Positions 1-10,807 of a DNA stretch of 64,000 nucleotides are shown piece after piece. The notes under the pieces were generated by a model, which was not told where the DNA came from, ran no database searches, and saw only the letters and a list, made by a program, of their open reading frames with translations. Source of the stretch: Clitopilus passeckerianus (Eukaryota; Basidiomycota; Agaricomycetes; Agaricales; Entolomataceae); the NCBI GenBank assembly GCA_944990035.1, contig CALYLX010000031.1, positions 121,318 through 185,317 of the forward strand. The letters are read 5' to 3'. The translations under genes and the position numbers were made by a program. Position 1 is the first letter of the stretch. The number at the start of each line of letters is the position of its first letter.

Positions 1-72
1 TATCGGTACATCCAAGTCCAAACTGCCCAGAGCATCCCTTTCGGAGCTTTTCCTTATAGCCTCATTCAATAG

Positions 73-414
73 TATTTAAATGAGGTCTATACACATCCCG
101 CGTACAACTTTGGGTTCTCTGATTTGAAAGCTATCCCTGTTATCATTGCCCCAAACCCCCATCACAAAGAGGTCTTGGACACCCGTTGTTACCAGGTCGC
201 ACATCTCGATTGGCTGAAAGATCAGATCGGTGCAGGAAATGGGCTCAACTTACCTTCGGGTTCTACGATCAATCAGGAGGATTCTCGGCTTGTCCTTGAG
301 AATGGGGAAGCTATCTGCAAGGACGACGCAATAACTAGATACAACGATCTCAGAGAAGTCCGGCTTCATGACGACGGCCTACTTTACGCTAACGTCCCTT
401 CAGCTGCGTTCTGA
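73..414 (+). CDS. Possible 3' part of an unidentified gene
   Basis: An open frame of about 95 codons ends at a TGA at 412-414. It reads like protein (mixed charged and hydrophobic residues, no low complexity) but has no ATG at its 5' side; the frame opens with a TTG, so it could only be a terminal exon of a gene that begins before the window. A TAG at about 70-72 closes the frame read from base 1. I do not recognise the family. It could also be a chance open frame. Confidence 0.25.
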   Translation, partial: YLNEVYTHPAYNFGFSDLKAIPVIIAPNPHHKEVLDTRCYQVAHLDWLKDQIGAGNGLNLPSGSTINQEDSRLVLENGEAICKDDAITRYNDLREVRLHDDGLLYANVPSAAF

Positions 415-888
415 GCAACTTAATAGGCTTCGACCCTGTAAGAGAGACCGGCCGGAGGGCAAGACGAGAGGTGTAGATCAGTGGAATGTGTGTGATACCG
501 AGGTACGTAAACTATATCGGACCCTACTGATTTGATCTAATACCGTGACCCGGCTTGTGTTTAGGCTCTCCTCCAGCAAGGAGAATATCTGAAGGCAGAA
601 TGCCCTTACGAAGAAAAGCCTGTCCAAGATAAAGATGCGGCAAGCGCACAACCCGGCGTAAGCCAACCGATTTCTACTATTTGAGATGTCCAATTCCTAT
701 GATTCTCCGTCGTTTATGGGCTCTTATTGACTGCGATCGGCCCTCTCCAACGCTATGTGTATAATTATATTTGACATTTCTTCTCGATTGACTCTTTCCT
801 GAATGTTGCTGCACAGAGCATAGCAACATTCATGTTCACGGTGTAGTTGTGCCTGTGCTTGGAAGCAGATCAAGACCCACAACAATAG
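415..888. other. Intergenic, nothing recognised
   Basis: Only short open frames on both strands and no RNA gene or repeat that I can see. It is bounded on the right by the dispersed repeat. Confidence 0.5.
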
Positions 889-1334
889 GTTGTTGGAGGG
901 TCCCTTGGTACTTGAACCAGGCAGACGAGTTCCTGGTGTGCCTCAGAGGACCTCCCGGTCGGGAAGACAACTTTCGTACCGCATGGTCATCCTGGAGCTT
1001 CACTCTTTGGTGCTCTATAATCATGTTTTGAACCTGCAAGTTGCGGATACTGACTCATCATCCAACGGATGCGAGGGCTTAACGAAAGTTGCGAGTGTAC
1101 CTAGTGACGCTAAAAAATGTCCACACTGATCGCCCTATCAATATATCACCCCCTGCCGAAGAGTGATAGTTGACAATGCCGCAAACGGACAAAGCTATCG
1201 GTTGTCCGTGCTCTTTTCTATTACTAGAACTGCGTTACAGGGCCATTTTACAAGTCTCATCTTGACTCGTGCCGTAGTCAGACCATTGCAGGGAAAGCGG
1301 TACCGATTGAGAAAGACTCTCTTCCTTTCCAACC
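889..1334 (+). repeat. Dispersed repeat, copy 1
   Basis: This block of about 450 bp matches 21909-22352 in the same orientation, with long exact runs. Examples are the stretch around 1000-1130 and the stretch around 1180-1320. By eye the copies are about 90% identical over the core, with small indels: a short A/T-rich insertion near 1140 in this copy and an eight-base insertion near 22208 in the other. The left ends diverge gradually; the right similarity fades just after 1334. No terminal inverted repeat or transposase frame is apparent, so this is an unclassified interspersed repeat, probably a transposon remnant. Confidence 0.8.
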
Positions 1335-1879
1335 TATGACAATTACGCAAGGGATAAGGCGGCTTTTCCAGATCTTCTTTATGGATTTGCTTGCCTCGTC
1401 CAAGAGGCTGGCTCCGTTGAGCATGTACCTCCCGACAATCCCCTTGTGTGCTTTCGTTAATTGATAAAGTTGTGCTAGAAGATTCATTGTTGAATTACCC
1501 TAGGTTCGTAATCTCCTCCATGATTTACGTGTCACAAAGGAGCGCTAATATGAGGTCTCCCAGTTCCTCCCCCCATCAAGATTGTCCATGACCGTAGCTC
1601 TGGCCCAATTATGCGGAAGGAACATCGACTACTCCGTAAACTCGCAGCCTCAAGACGACCTAAAGAGGTAGACCCTTGATTAGGGTGCCACGCTGCATTC
1701 CAACCGCCAGAGGTTACGGTAGAACTTGGCTACTCTTTACTCCAAGAACCATAAATTCTGTCAAAAGTCCTGAAGGCTGCAATGAATGCTGCGGAACGTC
1801 TCGTAATGGCCCACGAGGTCAGCCTACGATTCAGACTATAAAGGCCATGCCTTAGCTTTCACCCTCCTTCATCTGCATC
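1335..1879. other. Intergenic, upstream region of guanine deaminase 1
   Basis: No convincing coding frame. The last stretch before 1880 is pyrimidine-rich, as expected just upstream of a fungal start codon. Very weak similarity to the repeat copy downstream of 22352 may continue for a few tens of bases. Confidence 0.4.
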
Positions 1880-3735
1880 ATGCATTCCTCTTTCAAATAC
1901 ACTGTCTTCTATGGATCTGTGGTCACACCTCAGGACCTCGACAACTTTCACGCCTACACCCACTCCTTGTTAGGTGTTGGGTCGTCCGGAATCATAGACT
2001 GGGTTGTTCACGATCTCGCACCCCATGAACTCCAGAACACGCTGGCTTCCAAAGGCCTGCTTGATGTCGAGGTAATCGCCCTCAAGGACGGCGACTTTTT
2101 GATGCCTGGATTTATTGACACCCATAGTGTGAGTAACACATCTTCCTGAAGGGCATTGGCTGATCCTCATTCACGACTCAGCACGCCCCACAGTTCCCGA
2201 ACTTAGGAATGTGAGTAGTACTATCCGCACAAACGTTATTCTTTTGATGATGCTGATCATTGCTTACCCCAGTGGACTCGAGTTTCAGCTGCTTCCATGG
2301 CTCCAGAAGGTCGTTTTCCCCACCGAACAAAGATTCTGCGACGAGAATTATGCTACGGCTGCCTACAAATCGGTCATCAGGCGTGTGCTAGATTGTGGTG
2401 TATGGCTTGTCCCAGTGCTCTATGATTTCTTCCTGATCATTGTGGATTTCAGACCACGACTTGCTGTTACTATGGGTCCCTTCACCTACGTGCGACCGAA
2501 ATCCTTGCGGAAATTGCTCATAACTACGGTGAAGTCGTTTTGAGGGATAATCGAGGTTCTGTGCTAATGTGATATATCTTAGGACAACGTGCATTTATAG
2601 GAGTAAGTGTCAAGATCAACAGACGCATATTATTCGCTGATATCTAACCCCCGCAGAAGTGCAACATGAATCGCGAGAAGTACTGCCCGGACGACTATAT
2701 TGAACCCTCTGCTGAAGATTCCATTGACAAGACTCGGAAGTTAATTACTCATATTCGTCACCTTCATAAACGTCACTGTCATGGTGAACACGGTCACGAC
2801 TCTCATGAACATCATCACGAGCTGCCACTAGTCCAGCCCATACTTACGCCAAGGTTTGCAATCGCTTGCACCAAAGATCTCCTCGAAAAGCTCGGGGATC
2901 TTGCCAAGGAGGACCCCTCTCTGATTATCCAGACCCACATCGCTGAAAATCCTGACGAAGTCAAGACCGTCCATGATCTCTACCCGGAGGCCGATAATTA
3001 CACAGATGTATATCGGCGAGCTGGCCTGTTGCGGGAGAATACGATCTTGGGACACGGAATTTATCTTGATGATGCCGAACTCGACCTGATAAAGGAGCAT
3101 GGAGCCGGGGTTGCACATTGCCCAGGAAGCAATTTCTACCTGACAAGCGGTGTTGCACAAATTGGCAAGTATCTTGACAAAGGCGTAAAGGTAATGTGGT
3201 CCAAACTCTGGCGGTCACGCAAAGGTTCTGATCAGGCTTTTAGGTTGGTCTTGGGACCGACGTAGCTGGGGGCTATTCTCCATCTCTTCTCAACACCATC
3301 CAAAATGCAAGCATAGCCTCCAAGGTCATCGAGCTCAAAGCTCGGGAATCGGCCAAGCCAGAGTCCAAACCCGCTGACGCTGTGGAGAAGAAGTATACTG
3401 ATAAGCAACTCCGCATTGCCACCTTGTTCTACCTGGCTACCCTCGGCGGAGCTCATGTCTGCGGGCTAGGGAAGTATACTGGCTCGTTGGAAGCCGGAAA
3501 GGTATTTGATGCCTTGATTGTGAACACTAGAGGTTCGCACCTGAGTCCAACCTTTTGGGACCCCACCATTGGGTATGACAGCGAGCCAATCACACCCACC
3601 GTACTTCGAGAGTTGCTCGAGAGGTTCTTGTTCAACGGGGACGATAGGAGTATTGAGAGGGTTTATGTTCGGGGCAGATGGGTCGGTGGTCATGGATGGA
3701 GGCCCAAGCCGAGAGATGTAGGATCAGAAGCTTGA
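1880..3735 (+). CDS. GUD1: Guanine deaminase 1
   Basis: Predicted to hydrolyse guanine to xanthine in purine salvage in the cytosol, as a zinc amidohydrolase. Seven exons join in frame to about 508 codons: 1880-2128, 2182-2210, 2273-2399, 2453-2528, 2583-2602, 2657-3190 and 3244-3735. The first zinc motif, GFIDTHSHAPQ, is assembled across intron 1. Further signatures are QTHIAENPDEV, an active-site region ending AHCPGSNF, and GLGTDVAGGYSP across the last intron. The length is close to the family norm of about 450-500. An unusual His-rich insert lies between about residues 195 and 220, before the LVQPILTPRFA motif; it has no counterpart of this density in the second copy at 28078-29874. Family assignment is firm; exon edges are inferred. 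Confidence 0.93.
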
Positions 3736-3802
3736 AAGCAAAGCAAATTGGATTTGACAGCGGGATTGTATATTACATGTCGTGTTGATACAGAATGTTT
3801 AA

Positions 3803-5333
3803 TCAAAGCAAGAAAGTTTGGGCTCCTTCATTCTTGTGATCGTCTTCGGGAAAATCACCGAACTCCCATTTATGGCAGTCCTATATAATGAGAGTATGTG
3901 AGCAGTGGAACTTCGAGGTCGGTTCAAGTAAATAGGCTTACTGCACAGTCCTCCTCTATAACGGGCGCTGGCACCTCCCGTTTCTTGTCTTCCCATCCTT
4001 GTAGTTCATCACCGCCCTCTTCATCTTCCCCCCAATCGATAGTCTCGTCTTCCAGGACCCTTTGGATTACATGTTTGATGATGTGTGTTCTGACATCTCC
4101 CCACCATCCCAACTTGCCGACTGTATCGAAGATAATGCTCTTGCCGAGGTGACAACCTGTTTCAAGAGCAAATCCAGCCTGAGCGCAGGGGGATGTGAAG
4201 CCAGTGCATGCACCTTGGGGAATGGGATCGGCAGTGTGGTAAACATGGGTGACAGGGACTGGGCTATATGCAAGGGCCTGTGGCCCGTCGACAGGAATAA
4301 TGGTGTTGTTCTCTGCAGCTGGTGGAAGGGGAAGTTCCAACCTGTATGCTGCTAGGCGTTCGCCGGGAGTTTCAAAAGCAACTGCCGGGAGGCCGAAGGT
4401 GGATCCGAGGAGGGAGGCAAGTGCGCCTCCTAAAGAATGCCCAACCAGCCAGATGTTGGCTTGCGGGTAGTATCGAGCAAGGTCGAGGATCAGTTTGACA
4501 CCAACTGAATAGAAGAGGGAGCCTTTGATGATGGCGTCAGATAGACAGGTGGTGTCGCATCGATGCCCGGAGGAGAAGCACTTGCAAACTGGTCGGATAG
4601 TGAATGATAAGCCGACTTTGGCGCAACAGCAGGAGAAGAGGCTATCCCAGCGTCAGAAGGGGCTCTAGGTTGATTAGAGTTATCCGGGCTTACAGATTGT
4701 CGTTGAATTTATCTTTCTTCGAGGTAGGTCCATTCAAGGTGGTCCCTTTTATAGAAAGCACGACTGTAGAGTTGTCCGATGAAAGAAAGACATGGCCGCG
4801 GAACCCTGTCTCCTTGTCTTCATATCCAAATGGAAAGCTCTGAACGGCTGTCATGAGCAAACTCGGCCGGAGTTGAAGGTAGAGACGATGAGACTTGCCT
4901 TGTTCCAAGCCGAATCCAAGTCATACCAGTTACTCTGGCCGGGCAATGCGTAGGCGTTCCCCGCCATTCTCGCAAGTTGTGCTAGAGTATGCCTACTCTC
5001 TACATCTGGACCCATCACTTGTACGGGATCCCATTCTACCCTTTCCGCCGCGCTCTGGTGCTCGAGCAGGGAACGTAAGCGAGCATTCTGCAACGCCTCA
5101 AAAGACCTGGGTCGGTAAACCGTGGTGGGTCTCGCTAGGAGCGTTGGTGAAGGAGTTAATGGTGCCTCTGCGTTGCCTTTGGTGAATCGAGGCGATGTAG
5201 TATCTTCTAGCCAATCCTCATCGATTGGTGACAAGGGCACAAGTGAATTATGGAGACTGAAGGTGACCTGCTGGGGTATAGCCCCGACAACGACTAAAGT
5301 TGCAAAGAGAAAGCAAAGCAATTTGTAGGTCAT
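3803..5333 (-). CDS. ATG15: Atg15-type autophagic phospholipase/lipase
   Basis: Putative vacuolar lipase that degrades the membranes of autophagic and Cvt bodies after delivery through the multivesicular-body route. The minus strand starts MTYKLLCFLFATLVVVGAIP, a hydrophobic N-terminal signal anchor. Next come the Atg15-typical HVFLSSDNSTVVLSIKGT, the serine hydrolase motif GHSLGGALASLLG (nucleophile Ser in GHSLG) and VTHVYHTADPIPQG. The protein ends in an acidic tail with a Cys-rich EEDCADCHKWEFGDF, assembled across a short last intron; this is the characteristic Atg15 C-terminal block. The stop complements 3803-3805. Several introns interrupt the middle part near 4500-4850, where my splice choices are least certain. 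It converges with guanine deaminase 1, leaving only about 67 bp between the stop codons. Confidence 0.9.
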
Positions 5334-5668
5334 GGCAAAGACATCGAACGGTGTATTGTCGAGTACTGCGCCGTGGTTGTTGGGTTTATAGCAGTTTGAA
5401 CTGCGGGAACCTGATAATGGATCTGTGCTAAGCTAACATCAAGACCGGACCGGAGAAAACCACGTTTGTCGTCCTCTGGCGCGCCGGCTCAGAATTCATC
5501 TACAAGTCTAAATCGGCTGAAAGACTTCGTGCAAGAGGCGGAGATGTCGGTTATTATTGCTAGGAACATGCATTACAAGAGGTTGTAGAAATGAAAGTAA
5601 AGAATAAGCATCACACAATTGCTACAGTATCTTCAAATGAAAAAAATGCAAGTCACAGCCTTCTACTT
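5334..5668. other. Intergenic between ATG15 start and cupredoxin end
   Basis: This holds the ATG15 upstream region and the 3' side of the cupredoxin gene. No further gene, tRNA or repeat is evident. Confidence 0.5.
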
Positions 5669-6484
5669 TTACAGGATCAAACCAGCCAAGAGACCGACGG
5701 CAGCCAGCAGGGTGGCAGCCCTGGTGTCCAGCTTGATACCGAGAGCGCCATTGCCGTCTGTCGAGCCTGGGGCGCTGGTGTTGGAGGTACCAGTAGTGGT
5801 AGGCACGCTCGTTGGAAGGACTGTTGTCGAGAAGCCAGAGGCAGTAGGGAGGCCGGTTCCTGGAAGGGATGCTCCGCCGGTGGCAGCATCAGTAGACGTA
5901 GCCGGGGGAGTAGATGCGCTGCCTGCTGGAGGAGCTGTGGTACCAGCCTTTGCAGCAGCCTGGAAGGCGTCGAAGGACTTCTCAGCAGTGGGGTTGATGG
6001 CGAAAACCATTCCAGCTTGACAGTGGCTAAACGGAGACAATGAATACATTATCCACCTTAGGATTGGTAGGCATGCTTACTTTGCGGGTGTATTCTGAGC
6101 ACAATAGAACCAGAGGGGTGCAGTGGCGTTATCGATGGTAATGCTCCACTGAGGGAAGTTTGTGGAACCAGCAGGGACAGGCTGGAAGCCAGAATCAACA
6201 CCAGGGCCTGCAGCGGTCTGGAGGAAGGTACACGGCTGGGCGAAGGACGATTGGGTCACCGACTGAGGACACCAATCAGTTTCTGGGGGGTTCATTCAAG
6301 GTGTCATGACACATACGTGATTCTTAGCACGGAACTCGAAAATAACGTTATCACCCTGTTGAGCAGTGACCTGGGTAGGGTTGAAAGCGAGTCCGCCATC
6401 ACCGACGAGGACAGTGATATCGGCAGCAGATACGAGGCCTGCAGCGGCGGCAGCAACAAAAGCGACGGTCTTGAAAAATCGCAT
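5669..6484 (-). CDS. Secreted GPI-anchored plastocyanin-like (cupredoxin) protein
   Basis: The minus strand encodes a signal peptide (MRFFKTVAFVAAAAAGLVSA), then a cupredoxin domain beginning ADITVLVG. Conserved fungal features are NH-SVTQSSFAQPC (first copper His, across intron 1), LWFYCAQ (copper Cys) and HCQAGMVFAINP (second His and Met, across intron 2). A Ser/Thr/Pro/Ala-rich linker of about 90 residues follows, ending in a hydrophobic tail (LLAAVGLLAGLIL) typical of GPI attachment. The full type-I copper ligand set appears to be present. An in-frame ATG five codons upstream (6499) is possible, but the downstream ATG gives the cleaner signal peptide. Family members are abundant cell-wall proteins in basidiomycetes, and their substrate is unknown. 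Confidence 0.88.
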
Positions 6485-7417
6485 TTTGGTTGATATCAAA
6501 TCAAAGAATGTAGCAAGAACTTGAAGTTGCGGAGAACGAGTGCAATGATATTAGAATGAAGTCTTAATCAAAAGACCTAGAGCCTGTAGGAATGACATTT
6601 TAGACGAAGAGCCCATGGTACGGCGGAAGAGATAGCACTTACGCTGCTCTAAAGATTACAACCAAAGAAAACCGACAAGGGGGATGAGGAGGGAAAGGAG
6701 AAGAAGTCTCTAAGCCCTTAACGCCCGTTGTCCTACCGACTTATATACCATGCTTGTTGTCATACAAATATAGACCAGAGGATCCGTTACCTTGGGCATT
6801 TTCGAATTACGGGGATCTCCATGTCAACGCCAATGGAGTGCCTTCATGTTAACGGGACAGCGGGCTGTATTTGGGCATCTCGGCCTTAGCTGCATTCCAG
6901 AATGGCAGAGGACAAGATGCAAAGCCCGTTCGCCCCGAGGCCGGCTCGATCATAAGTTATTGTTTGGAGTGTCAAATTTTGCAGACAAAGGGTGCTGCAA
7001 GACTTTTCCCGAAGCCAGCCACAGCCGCGCACCGCCAATTTTCTCGACGTTGGCGCAGGAATCCGCAATCTAGTTATGCTGTTGATGGGCTAGAAGATGA
7101 TCATGTGCATTGACAGGCTGATGGAGGACTCAGGATTGGTGATATCTGCGACTTCGGTTCGATGGTTGTTAACGACGAGGAATGTGAAAATTGTTTATCA
7201 AAGCCCTACATGGCGCTTTGGCAAATTTCATGGGATGTGGCGAATAAAACCTTGAAAATGCTGAAGGATACAGTTTTTCACTCGAGTTCGCCGTCGACTA
7301 GGACGAGTTGCTGGTTGCTGAGAAATCTGCCATGATAGCGGGACATTGAACCCGGCCAAGCCCGGCCCGCCAGGCTTTCGCCACTAACCACTATCCAAAA
7401 ATCTGTGAAGTCTAAAC
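6485..7417. other. Divergent promoter region, cupredoxin (-) and thioredoxin (+)
   Basis: About 930 bp without a supported gene. Open frames here on both strands are short and lack family features. It must contain the upstream elements of two divergent genes; I see no clear TATA box at either side. Confidence 0.45.
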
Positions 7418-8028
7418 ATGTCGGCGTCTATGTCAATGCTCAGGATACTGCCAAGGACAGCTTCTCGAGTCCAAAAAACTGTAGCGACTAGGGCTTTCCA
7501 CGCGTCTGTTCGCCGAACGGAAGTTTACAAAGACGCCTCACCAGAGGTGTGTTCTCCACGTAACTGGTCATTTCCCCCATGCTCAAGTTATGCTCTTGGT
7601 TTAGACCTTCGACAAAGTTGTGAGAGAGTCAAAGGATAGACTGGTTCTGGTCGACTTCTATGCCGAGTGAGCAAAGCTCATGTTTCTTCGTTTTCCTGTC
7701 CACTTACAAAAACTTTCATCCACAGCTGGTGTGGTCCTTGCCGCACCCTCTCCCCCATTCTTGAGAGTGTTGCGTCTGACGCAAGTGTAAAATCTGGAAC
7801 TGGGCATGCTGTGGACCTTGTGAAGATAGACACCGACAAGGACGACAATATCCCTCTGAGTATGACATATGAGGTACTCCCCTTCTCTGTAGGTGCTTCA
7901 TCGCTTGACAATTGTTTCAGGTCAAGGCCCTTCCAACTGTGGTAGCTTTCCTCAATGGCGAACCCGTCAACCAGTTTGTTGGAGCGCTTCGAGAAGATGG
8001 CGTACGGCAATTCTTGCAAACAGTATGA
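7418..8028 (+). CDS. TRX3: Mitochondrial thioredoxin
   Basis: Small disulfide reductase. The first exon encodes an Arg/Ser/Ala-rich presequence (MSASMSMLRILPRTASRVQK) typical of mitochondrial import. After intron 1 come TFDKVV and LVLVDFYAD; the catalytic motif WCGPC follows intron 2, then KIDTDKDDN, and after intron 3 VKALPTVVAFLNGEPVNQFVGAL with the cis-proline (LPT) loop. The stop is at 8026-8028. The spliced product is about 150 residues including the presequence, normal for a single-domain mitochondrial thioredoxin. The symbol is by analogy to the yeast mitochondrial enzyme. Confidence 0.9.
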
Positions 8029-8796
8029 ACGGCAACGGGCCGGCTATAGAATTTGGACACCAAAGCGACTGATAAATGCGCTGGACGTCCATCAACAAAC
8101 CCCGTAATCATATGTATTTCTCTGGACTCAAGCTACGAATTGTTTAGGCTGTTCGTATGTATTCGACTCCGAATAATGATGGACGGCGAATCTATGATCT
8201 GTATGGGGACTGCGGCATGAATATTTGAATGATAGCGAGGTACTCGACGTCCATCAACAGTAATGTTACCGTTTTCAATGCCGAGATGTTTCCATCCCTC
8301 CATCTGTCTAGTCTTTCATCATTTCAGAGCGTCAGAGCGTCAGACCAAAGTTGCGTCTATGAAATCTTTATCATTTTTTTCGGTGACCAATCATCCACGC
8401 CTCCATCAAACTACGAAAAAGGGGGTAATATAAAAGGAATAAACACAGGAGGCCAACAGTGCGCAAAAGAAATGCAGCTAAATATATACATAAAAAAGGT
8501 ACTGAACATGGCCCATAAACTGCACAAACGCAAAGGATCAGAGAAGTGAACAAGCGAGATCCGTTGATAAAGAAAGAAGTAAACAGACAGGTCGAAGGAA
8601 ACGAGATGTCAGGCAATGAGGGATATAGGCAGGAATGGGTACAGTGTTACAGAGTTCAACGATGTTTGAGTCAACGATAGAGGTGCTGGAAATGGGGCAA
8701 GGGTGTCTTGCTTGCTACAGGGTCCAATGCATGCGAAATGGTGCGGCTCTTGAGCCAAAAATGGGAAGAACAAGGAGGGTGGGGTACATGAATTCC
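8029..8796. other. Intergenic between thioredoxin and G-gamma A
   Basis: Contains a purine-rich stretch around 8370-8600 that is probably the transcribed 3' region of the minus-strand G-gamma gene. The open frames here look like composition artefacts, and no gene is supported. Confidence 0.4.
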
Positions 8797-9151
8797 TCAT
8801 TGAATCAAGCATTTACACCCGCCTGCGTTTGTCGGTCCGTATGGGTCGTCTGATTTTCCGACTGGACCCCATACTGAAGGCACCTATGGGTTGTAAAACG
8901 TCAGTCTATGCGCTAATTCTTTGGGTGTAATAGTTACGCACTAGGTGGTCTTTGGTGGTTTTGCAATATTTGATTAAGCTAACGAGATAAAGCGTCGTCA
9001 GCGTCTATTCTGACGGAAAGCCCAGTCGGGATGCAAACGGGCTCGGTGCTCACCTGCTGCTTGCTTCGCTCACTCTCATCCTTGGCCTTGCAAGGTCCTC
9101 CTTTAGCCGTTGGTTGTGCTCCACCAGCCTTCGTAGTTTAAGGTCGGACAT
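8797..9151 (-). CDS. Heterotrimeric G-protein gamma subunit, copy A
   Basis: Predicted to pair with G-beta and tether it to the plasma membrane in pheromone or nutrient signalling. Three minus-strand exons (9054-9151, 8942-8978, 8797-8883) splice in frame to 73 residues, so each exon is too small to stand out as an open frame. The protein starts [20 protein letters not shown], a coiled-coil helix. The conserved [17 protein letters not shown] core spans both introns, and it ends GGCKCLIQ: a CaaX prenylation box (CLIQ) preceded by a palmitoylation-type Cys. The architecture and length match fungal Ste18-type subunits. Intron positions are identical to those of copy B. Confidence 0.9.
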
Positions 9152-10032
9152 GGTTTGTCTTCCTCCTGCACGGCCGCTCATGTTGGTTGTTCGGATGGAG
9201 CTGTTCGGGGTTATCGAAAGTGAAGGTGTATGCGCGTTCTAGCACGGTGTAGCGCAGTGTCTTGTCGACGACAAACAGGTGTTAGCGTCTATGGGAAAGA
9301 GTTGAAGATTCGAGGCTGGAGAGACCGAAGTTTGTCATATGACAAGGCACCAGTTAGCACTGCATTCCCGCAAATCATCACGCTAGCACTCAGGTGCTCA
9401 CATTTTAAAGCCTTAAAGGGCAGCGGGACGTCTCGGACGTTGCGGAAGGGGGGAAAGTTGTGGATGGGAAGGAAGAAGCGTATTAACTGATGGTCCTTGG
9501 CACTTTCGCAGGAGCTCGATGCCGCAAATGGGGCGACTGTCGCTGTCAGCGGCAAAAGCCAATCCCACGACCCCGAACCATCAGACGCATGCATCAATCA
9601 TTTTGGACAAAATCCGAACACCCGCGTGCTCAGCATATAATAATTTATACACTGTGTAGAGGATGCAACTAGTTGATATATACCCTAGCAATAGATAATT
9701 CATAGTGGAAAAAAAAATAAAGCACTCCAGGAATGGGAAGGAGAGGGAGGATAGCCGAAGGATGAAAAAGCAAGATAAAGTTTAGATTGGGCGTTGGTAC
9801 AGATGAGGGAAGGCAGTGGTATAAAGGAGTGTGTGAGTGATCTGACCCAACAGGGTATGAAGGACAGGTAGAATCGGTATACGCATGAATCCGTTCCTCC
9901 AAGCCATTATCCAGTGAATTCATGAAATCGATGTTGTGATCCAGAGTGGCACAAGATGGGGGTGGCGTCTTGATGAATTTGTCCAGACATTGCCGAGGAG
10001 GATGGAAGTGGAAATGCAAATGCAAACACGGT
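9152..10032. other. Intergenic between the two G-gamma genes
   Basis: Upstream region of copy A and 3' region of copy B. The longest minus-strand frame here (reaching 10025) has no family features and looks like untranslated, pyrimidine-rich sequence. No other gene is visible. Confidence 0.4.
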
Positions 10033-10367
10033 TTACATTATCGTGCAGTTGCACCCCTTCGCCGGCGGTGCGTATGGGTCGTCACCCTTGTTCACGGGTC
10101 CCCATACTGACGGCACCTAGACAACACCAGTCATATTAGTTGAGCTCGACGCGTCAATCGTTTCGAATGATACGCACAAGGTGGTCCTTTGTAGTCTTGC
10201 AGTACCGTATCAAACTGTCCACAAACTGTCAACCTTGGCATTCAGAGATAGATTACCTTGCATTCTCACCTTGCGCTGGCCTCGCTAACCCGTATCCGAG
10301 GTCTTGCCAGGTCCTCTCTTAGCCTCTGGTTATGTTCGGTCAAGCGACGAAGCTTAAGCTCGGACAT
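10033..10367 (-). CDS. Heterotrimeric G-protein gamma subunit, copy B
   Basis: Tandem paralogue of copy A with the same three-exon structure: the first exon is 10270-10367 and the last ends at 10033. It splices to 72 residues. It begins [20 protein letters not shown] and carries [20 protein letters not shown]. It ends KGCNCTIM, a classical CaaX box (CTIM, methionine at X favours farnesylation) with an upstream Cys. Compared with copy A the N-terminal helix and core are nearly unchanged, while the segment just before the CaaX box differs ([10 protein letters not shown] versus [11 protein letters not shown]). Copy B looks closer to the usual fungal G-gamma tail. Confidence 0.92.
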
Positions 10368-10807
10368 GGATTGCTACATGATGCGGATGGAAATTGACGC
10401 GGCAGCAAATGTGACAGGGTCATGTTAGCGCAGAACAAACCTACTATCGCAGGAAAACATACCTTGGGCGGACGGGAGTTCATGACGACCTGATGGTTGC
10501 TTCAATGGTTTTTACGGCCTTTTTTCCAACAAGAAATAGATAAACCAATAAGGTATTCCCCAAGAACTGATAAAGTCGGCAGATATTGGAGGTTTAAAGC
10601 CTAGGACAGCAACGGCGCCGAGAAATGCGGCCTAAACTGTCAAGAACGATGAGAATGAAGGAAAAGGAATGGTTTGTTGCTTGCGCTGACACCACACACG
10701 ATGGCCAGGGTCAATCAGCGGAGTTTTAATGCAAACTTTGGGTCCATCAAACGAGATCACGAACTTTTGTATGGTTGCCGCGCTGCATAACGTGGAACGC
10801 GTCGAGA
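10368..10807. other. Divergent promoter region, G-gamma B (-) and 10808 gene (+)
   Basis: About 440 bp with no supported gene. It contains the start regions of two divergent transcripts. Confidence 0.4.

Noticed and set aside
9669..10025. 118-codon minus-strand frame between the G-gamma genes
   Set aside because: Lies directly downstream of G-gamma B in a pyrimidine-rich 3' region and shows no domain.
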